Source: Oscillospiraceae bacterium (GTDB lineage: Bacteria > Bacillota > Clostridia > Oscillospirales > Ruminococcaceae). Taken from it: DNA of 10,436 nt. Position numbers and translations under genes: made by a program. The stretch lies in NCBI GenBank assembly GCA_029098085.1, contig JAQXNQ010000107.1, positions 1 to 10,436 on the forward strand, read 5' to 3'. The notes below the pieces were generated by a model. It was given only the letters and a program-made list of their open reading frames with translations. It was not told the origin of the DNA and searched no databases. Of the stretch, positions 7,222-10,436 are shown one piece after another; position 1 is the stretch's first letter; every line of letters starts with the position of its first letter.

Positions 7222-7983
7222 ATGAGAAAAACAGGCTTACACAAAAATCCGGCCGGGGGCAGGGGGCTGTATCTGGCCATTGCCGTCAGCGCCGCGGCGG
7301 TGGGGGCGGTGGCCTGGCTGGCTTCGGCCAGTCTGGAGCAGGAGCCGGTGCAGCCGGAGCAGGTGGCCAGCCTGCCCGCGTCCCAGGCGGCGGAGCAGGT
7401 GACGGTCTCCCGGGAGGATGTGCCAAAAACCGAGAACTTTGTGGTCAGCTACCCTGCCTCCCAGGCGGAGAGCAGCGTCCCGGCGTCGGAGGAGGTTTCC
7501 CGGGAGGCGGAGGAGACGATCCGCACGGTCAGCGATGCGCCGTCTGAGGCCGCTTCCGAGCCGGAGAGCGGGGCGCAGAGCTGGATGCTGCCGGTGGAAG
7601 GGGCCCGGCTGACCAATCCCTACAGCGGCGGCGAGCTGGTCAAGTCCCGGACGCTGGGGGAATGGCGCACCCATGACGGCATCGACCTGTCGGCTGCGGC
7701 GGGCGAGCCGGTGAAGGCGGCGGCGGACGGCACGGTGAAGGACGTGCGGATGGACAGCCGCTGGGGCTATGTGGTGGAGGTGGAGCACGGAGACGTGACC
7801 GCCTACTACTGCGGCCTGGGCGAGGATCTGAAGGTCAAGGCCGGCCAGCAGGTGAAGCAGGGCGATGTGTTGGGCGCGGCGGGCAACTCGTCGGTGCTGG
7901 AGGCATCGGAGGAGCCCCACCTGCATCTGGGCATGAAGCGGGACGGCAAGTGGATTGACCCGGCAGAGCTGCTGGGGCTGTAA
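7222..7983 (+). CDS. spoIIQ: SpoIIQ-like M23/LytM-domain membrane protein
   Basis: The 253-residue protein has a short basic N-terminus, one membrane segment (about 16-36), a long Glu/Ser/Pro/Ala-rich linker (about 40-118) and a C-terminal LytM (M23) domain from W121. SpoIIQ is made in the forespore and binds mother-cell SpoIIIAH across the inter-membrane space during engulfment. The assignment rests on the single-pass layout, the phrase LVKSRTLGEWRTHDGID, the length, and the sigma-F-like promoter. The zinc-ligand pattern is present: H151-x3-D155 and H233-L-H235. The extra catalytic histidine normally in a Y-x-H-L motif is replaced, since the sequence reads YCGL (G198), so hydrolytic activity is doubtful. 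ATG at 7222 is 9 bases after AAGGA. The gene stands alone; the spoIID often found beside it is not here. A generic M23 peptidase is the alternative. Confidence 0.82.
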   Translation: MRKTGLHKNPAGGRGLYLAIAVSAAAVGAVAWLASASLEQEPVQPEQVASLPASQAAEQVTVSREDVPKTENFVVSYPASQAESSVPASEEVSREAEETIRTVSDAPSEAASEPESGAQSWMLPVEGARLTNPYSGGELVKSRTLGEWRTHDGIDLSAAAGEPVKAAADGTVKDVRMDSRWGYVVEVEHGDVTAYYCGLGEDLKVKAGQQVKQGDVLGAAGNSSVLEASEEPHLHLGMKRDGKWIDPAELLGL

Positions 7984-7996
7984 ACAGGCGGGCACA

Positions 7997-8179
7997 TCAA
8001 CAAAAAAGGAAGGCTGCGGTTTTCCACCTTTTCCGGTTGGGAGTGGGGAAAACTGCGGCCTTCTTATTGTATGCAGGGATTGAGGAAACAGTACGGGGAA
8101 ATGTCGCCGGGCGGCCGCAGAAGGGACAGCGGCTGACGGCCTGCGGGATTTCCGCACCGCAGCAGGCGCAGCATTTCAT
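7997..8179 (-). CDS. Doubtful zinc-ribbon mini-protein
   Basis: A 60-codon minus-strand frame begins MKCCACCGAEIPQ and holds two CxxC pairs about ten residues apart, CACC (or CCAC) then CPFCG, a zinc-ribbon pattern seen at the start of many small Clostridia proteins. Against it: no strong ribosome site is evident before ATG at 8179, and its last 20 or so codons are written by the arms of the terminator at 8002-8070, with the stop codon beyond the T-run. A transcript ending there would lack a stop. In another frame a TAA (8064-8066) sits exactly at the edge of the hairpin, so a frameshifted remnant is possible. A 14-codon frame starting ATGAACAGT after AAGGACGG overlaps this start as ATGA and could couple translation. 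Either a decayed gene or a chance frame. Confidence 0.35.
   Translation of the reverse strand: MKCCACCGAEIPQAVSRCPFCGRPATFPRTVSSIPAYNKKAAVFPTPNRKRWKTAAFLFC
8002..8070. terminator. Bidirectional terminator downstream of the spoIIQ-like gene
   Basis: A 17-bp stem with two G-T pairs (8009-8025 with 8047-8063) has T-rich TTCTTATTGT after it on the plus strand and a clean T6 run on the minus strand (8002-8007). It ends the spoIIQ-like transcript. The stronger T-run faces the other way, implying a minus-strand transcript coming from the 8070-8290 side. Confidence 0.75.
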
Positions 8180-8275
8180 GCCGGGATCCGGCGGGAAGGG
8201 GGACTGGTCTGACTGTTCATCGCGTCCGTCCTTTTTGACGATTATGGAAATAATGGATCCCGGAATATCACGAGA

Positions 8276-8334
8276 TGAGATAAAAGTCAATATCTCAAAA
8301 TGAGATTCTCTATAATAGAAACAGTACTCACTGT
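8276..8334 (+). promoter_or_regulatory. Promoter and probable operators of the XRE regulator
   Basis: A perfect TATAAT lies at 8311-8316 with no good -35. The half-site TGAGAT occurs at 8276-8281 and 8301-8306, and its complement ATCTCA at 8292-8297; together they make an ATCTCA-AAA-TGAGAT inverted repeat inside the promoter spacer. A second inverted repeat, ACAGT-ACTC-ACTGT (8321-8334), covers the expected transcription start. Both positions suit autorepression by the downstream gene. The minus strand also carries TTGACT (8285-8290) with a poor -10, so divergent control is possible. Confidence 0.5.
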
Positions 8335-8351
8335 GCCGGAGGGGGATCAGG

Positions 8352-8570
8352 ATGCGGCTGAAGGATCTGCGGGAAGACAACGATATGACGCAGCAGGAGC
8401 TGGCTTCTCTGCTCCATATCCGCCAGAACACCTGGTCGCAGTGCGAGACCGGCCAGCGGCAGATCTCGCTGGACTGCCTGATCCGGCTGTCGGAGATTTT
8501 CGGCACCTCGGTGGACTACCTGCTGGGGCTGACCGACGAGCCAAGGCCCTATCCGAGGAATGCACGGTAG
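8352..8570 (+). CDS. Small XRE-family helix-turn-helix regulator
   Basis: The 72-residue protein is essentially one lambda-repressor-like (HTH_3/XRE) domain over residues 4-58. MTQQELASLLHI forms the first helices, the recognition helix is around IRQNTWSQCETGQR (23-36), and SVDYLLGLTDE is the usual closing helix. It should bind DNA as a dimer. There is no ligand-binding or peptidase extension. The start is clear, with GGAGGGGG at 8338-8345 and a 6-base gap. Inverted repeats across its promoter suggest it represses itself. Such minimal regulators are common in mobile DNA and toxin or phage modules, but no partner of that kind is seen. The next gene downstream has its own promoter. Confidence 0.88.
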   Translation: MRLKDLREDNDMTQQELASLLHIRQNTWSQCETGQRQISLDCLIRLSEIFGTSVDYLLGLTDEPRPYPRNAR

Positions 8571-8679
8571 AATCAACACGACATTAATTAAAAAAGCCAT
8601 AAAGCATGATGTAAAAATAAAGCAATATTTTATTGTGAGCAAAATACACATTAATTTTTACTTAATATGCAAAAAATAG

Positions 8680-8708
8680 TTTACAAAGAATCAATCCAAT
8701 GCTATACT
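8680..8708 (+). promoter_or_regulatory. Vegetative promoter of the secreted-protein gene
   Basis: TTTACA (8680-8685), a 17-base spacer and TATACT (8703-8708) make a good sigma-A-type promoter. Transcription should begin near 8715, giving a leader of about 45 bases that ends in the ribosome site AAGGAAGG (8748-8755). Confidence 0.8.
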
Positions 8709-8760
8709 TAGGATGTAAACCATCACACTCACTCTTGTGTATGTAGAAAGGAAGGTCAGT

Positions 8761-9582
8761 ATGAAAAAAGTATGTTCTATTGGTTTGGCACTCGCTCTTA
8801 TAGTGGCATCTGTTCCGATGTATTCTGTTTCTGCCAATGACATGGAAATTCCTACTGTTGCCGATCAGATTGTCATGCAGTCCTTGGGGGTGTCTTCTCT
8901 TGCGGAGGATTTCAGTTACGAATTGGTACCAGTGACTGTGTCCTCGACCAATGGTGCTCGTTCTTTCTCTTCTGAAGAAAATGATTCCGCAATGGTAATT
9001 GTTTACACTGATACTGATGATAATGGTGTGCATTGTACCAATACTATTTATCCGTTTACAGAGACTGATGATGGCGATTTGGTGAATACTTTTTCATATG
9101 CAGCCTCAAGCGGAACTAGCCTTTATGGACAATTCATTTGCGATGAAATCACCGATCTTACCCTTACACTTAAAACGTATTATGGACTTTGGGTGAATTA
9201 CGAGGACTATATTGAAGTGGACTATTATAAACTCTATCATTCTTCTGCTGTTTGGGATAAGACGAATAGTTCAACGGCAGCTTATGTAACAAATTTCAAC
9301 TTGGGAGTGGAAACTCGAGCTGAAAAATATTCCACTTCTTTCGTCGATTTGGGGACTATCTATGAGGATAGCACTTATCGACAGATTTCTTCTCCCGTGG
9401 CGGGACGTACCTATTCTTGTGCTCCACTTATGACTTCCACAACTTCGTTTTTACTTCGAGCAACGAGCGGTATGATCGGAGAAAATCATATTGGTTTTGG
9501 CTGCTTGGAATTCTCGTATTATAATAAGAATGGAGCACTGAGAAATGATGAACTCAGCATTCGCGTCTTTGGATATGACTAA
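8761..9582 (+). CDS. Secreted protein of unknown function
   Basis: I do not recognise this 273-residue protein. It begins with a classic signal peptide: MKK, a hydrophobic core to about residue 20, and a likely cut after SVSA (residue 25). No lipobox, membrane anchor or sorting signal is visible, so it is probably released or loosely held outside the cell. The mature part is rich in Ser, Thr, Tyr and Asp and has a beta-strand look (alternating segments such as LTLTLKTYYGLWV). It has four cysteines (C92, C127, C220, C248) that could form two disulfides. ATG at 8761 is chosen for AAGGAAGG 5 bases upstream and for the signal peptide; the frame opens 8 codons earlier. Codons end in A or T far more than in neighbours, suggesting recent acquisition. 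Its stop overlaps the next gene by 8 bases. It could be an adhesin-like, bacteriocin-related or immunity factor, but nothing in the sequence decides. Confidence 0.85.
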   Translation: MKKVCSIGLALALIVASVPMYSVSANDMEIPTVADQIVMQSLGVSSLAEDFSYELVPVTVSSTNGARSFSSEENDSAMVIVYTDTDDNGVHCTNTIYPFTETDDGDLVNTFSYAASSGTSLYGQFICDEITDLTLTLKTYYGLWVNYEDYIEVDYYKLYHSSAVWDKTNSSTAAYVTNFNLGVETRAEKYSTSFVDLGTIYEDSTYRQISSPVAGRTYSCAPLMTSTTSFLLRATSGMIGENHIGFGCLEFSYYNKNGALRNDELSIRVFGYD

Positions 9583-10198
9583 GAAATTTGGCTCTTTATT
9601 AGCCCTGCTGCTGAGTCTTGGTCTGCTGCTTTCTTCCTGCGGCGGGCAGGCGGAGCAGGACGGCGAAGCGGTGCGGACGGTTTCGCTGGCGGATTCCCTC
9701 AGCGAGGAACTGTGTCTGGATTTTCTCCCCTGGTTCTGCACGCCGGAGGAGGCGGTTTCCCTGCTGGAGCCGGAAGAAGGAACCTACGCCTTCAGCTGGT
9801 ACAATCAGTCGGACAGCACGGCGGAGTGGACGGTGCTGGGTCTGCCGGTGTATCTGGCCGATCTGGAGCGTCCGGCGCAGATGGAGCTGCAGTTTCAGAC
9901 AATGGATGACCGGCCGCAGCTGGTCAAGGTCGTTTTCTATGGTCTGGCGGACAGGGAGGATCAGGCGGAGCGGGATGCCCTTCTGAAAAAGCGGGACGCA
10001 CTGGAGCAGACGCTGGCGGAGCGCGGCGGGAATCTGGAGCCGCTACCCGCGAATCACAGTTGCAGCAGCGGCTACATGGATGAGGAGGAAAACCTCGTCC
10101 GCACCTCCCTCAGCACCAGCGGCAGCGGCGGGTTCACCTGGGCGCCCTACCTGCCGGGCGGCATGCAGTGGAGAATCAGCCTGACGGCGGAGCCGTGA
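9575..10198 (+). CDS. Putative lipoprotein of unknown function
   Basis: The 207-residue product starts MTKKFGSLL, followed by a leucine-rich core and the lipobox L-S-S-C22-G-G, so it should be lipid-anchored on the outer face of the membrane. The rest is acidic and soluble-looking with no motif I recognise; a charged helix around LADREDQAERDALLKKRDAL may form a short coiled coil. ATG at 9575 gives the normal lipoprotein N-terminus but has no ribosome site of its own and overlaps the previous stop by 8 bases, implying translational coupling. ATG at 9545 or 9548 has GGAG about 9 bases before it and would add ten residues to the leader. Composition switches from AT-rich to GC-rich within its first codons, so the present 5' end may have been joined to this body by recombination. 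It is followed by a terminator. Confidence 0.8.
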   Translation: MTKKFGSLLALLLSLGLLLSSCGGQAEQDGEAVRTVSLADSLSEELCLDFLPWFCTPEEAVSLLEPEEGTYAFSWYNQSDSTAEWTVLGLPVYLADLERPAQMELQFQTMDDRPQLVKVVFYGLADREDQAERDALLKKRDALEQTLAERGGNLEPLPANHSCSSGYMDEEENLVRTSLSTSGSGGFTWAPYLPGGMQWRISLTAEP

Positions 10199-10226
10199 GA
10201 TGAAAGAGTGGGCCGAATCGTATCAG

Positions 10227-10256
10227 AAAAGGCGACAGGAACTCCTGCCGCCTTTT
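10227..10256. terminator. Bidirectional terminator between convergent genes
   Basis: AAAAGGCG at the left pairs with CGCCTTTT at the right, with one A-C mismatch and then a further 5 bp (CAGGA with TCCTG) toward a tiny loop. The A4/T4 ends serve both strands. It lies 28 bases after the lipoprotein stop and about 80 bases beyond the stop of the minus-strand gene at the window edge. Confidence 0.7.
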
Positions 10257-10335
10257 GTCCTGTCTGTTCAGAAGAAAGCGCTGCCGTCTTTGTCAATTTT
10301 CAAGGGGCGCAGGCCCGCTTCATTCCTTCATTTTT

Positions 10336-10436
10336 TCAGATCACATAGTCGTCTCCCGCCGGGCCGGATTTCATCAGGTCGGCGACGGTGATGTGATCCA
10401 GGTAGTCGTTGATGACGTTGGCCAGCCCCTTCCACA
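10336..10436 (-). CDS. C-terminal end of an unidentified minus-strand gene
   Basis: The minus strand encodes an open frame from the window edge to a TGA at 10336-10338. Its last 32 residues begin WKGLANVINDYLDHITVADL and end in GDDYVI. Codon use is GC-rich like the core genes, and the frame is closed just before the shared terminator, both supporting a real gene. The fragment is too short to name. It converges on the lipoprotein gene. Confidence 0.6.
   Translation of the reverse strand, partial: WKGLANVINDYLDHITVADLMKSGPAGDDYVI

Larger units (their letters stand above)
8571..9595. other. AT-rich block, possible insertion
   Basis: Base composition drops sharply just after the XRE gene and recovers around 9596, inside the next gene. 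By hand count 9001-9060 has 20 G/C of 60, while 9901-9960 has 35 of 60. The first 110 bases hold no gene; they contain short AT inverted repeats and two copies of ACATTAATT (8581-8589 and 8648-8656). No transposase, integrase or clear target-site duplication was seen. Confidence 0.5.

Noticed and set aside
8037..8303. 88-codon plus-strand frame between the spoIIQ-like gene and the XRE regulator
   Set aside because: It starts inside the terminator hairpin, lacks a promoter and runs through the regulator's operator region.
8581..8656. ACATTAATT direct repeats as insertion target duplications
   Set aside because: Both copies lie on the same side of the AT-rich gene and such 9-mers are expected by chance in AT-rich DNA.
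10200..10391. 63-codon plus-strand frame after the lipoprotein
   Set aside because: It crosses the bidirectional terminator and overlaps the minus-strand gene end; the product is a basic low-information sequence.

Overview
The window looks like chromosomal DNA from a GC-rich, endospore-forming member of the Clostridia, most likely an Oscillospiraceae-type gut bacterium. This rests on three things: a single-chain PurL of about 1,240 residues of the clostridial type, a SpoIIQ-like sporulation protein with a sigma-F-like promoter, and strongly GC-ending codons in most genes. The placement is inferred from gene content and composition, not from a marker gene.

Layout. Positions 130-3849 (+) encode PurL (purine synthesis), closed by a strong terminator. 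Positions 3850-4472 lie between convergent genes and hold an unusually hairpin-dense stretch that ends in its own plus-strand terminator at 4340-4378. A perfect 30-base palindrome at 4436-4465 closes the minus-strand operon. Positions 4473-6776 (-) are serC-serA, the first two steps of serine synthesis, read from a near-consensus promoter at 6897-6925 with a foldable leader of about 110 bases. Diverging from it, a sigma-F-type promoter at 7101-7130 leads to a SpoIIQ-like M23/LytM-domain membrane protein (7222-7983).

The right third looks like accessory DNA. A bidirectional terminator (8002-8070) overlaps a doubtful zinc-ribbon mini-ORF on the minus strand. A 72-residue XRE-family repressor (8352-8570) follows, with inverted repeats across its promoter. 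Next comes an AT-rich block (about 8571-9595) carrying one unrecognised secreted protein with its own vegetative promoter. Composition then returns to GC-rich within the first codons of an overlapping lipoprotein gene (9575-10198). A bidirectional terminator separates this from the 3' end of an unidentified minus-strand gene that runs off the window.

How the genes work together. SerC and SerA act consecutively. Serine is a source of glycine and one-carbon units for purine synthesis, so the neighbourhood with purL is metabolically sensible, but there is no sign of shared transcription. The secreted protein and the lipoprotein overlap by 8 bases and are probably co-transcribed, which suggests a cell-surface pair, although neither could be assigned a function. 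I found no CRISPR array, tRNA, rRNA, transposase or recognisable phage gene. The most promising unexplained items are the hairpin-rich element at 3924-4378 and the AT-rich insert with its secreted protein.
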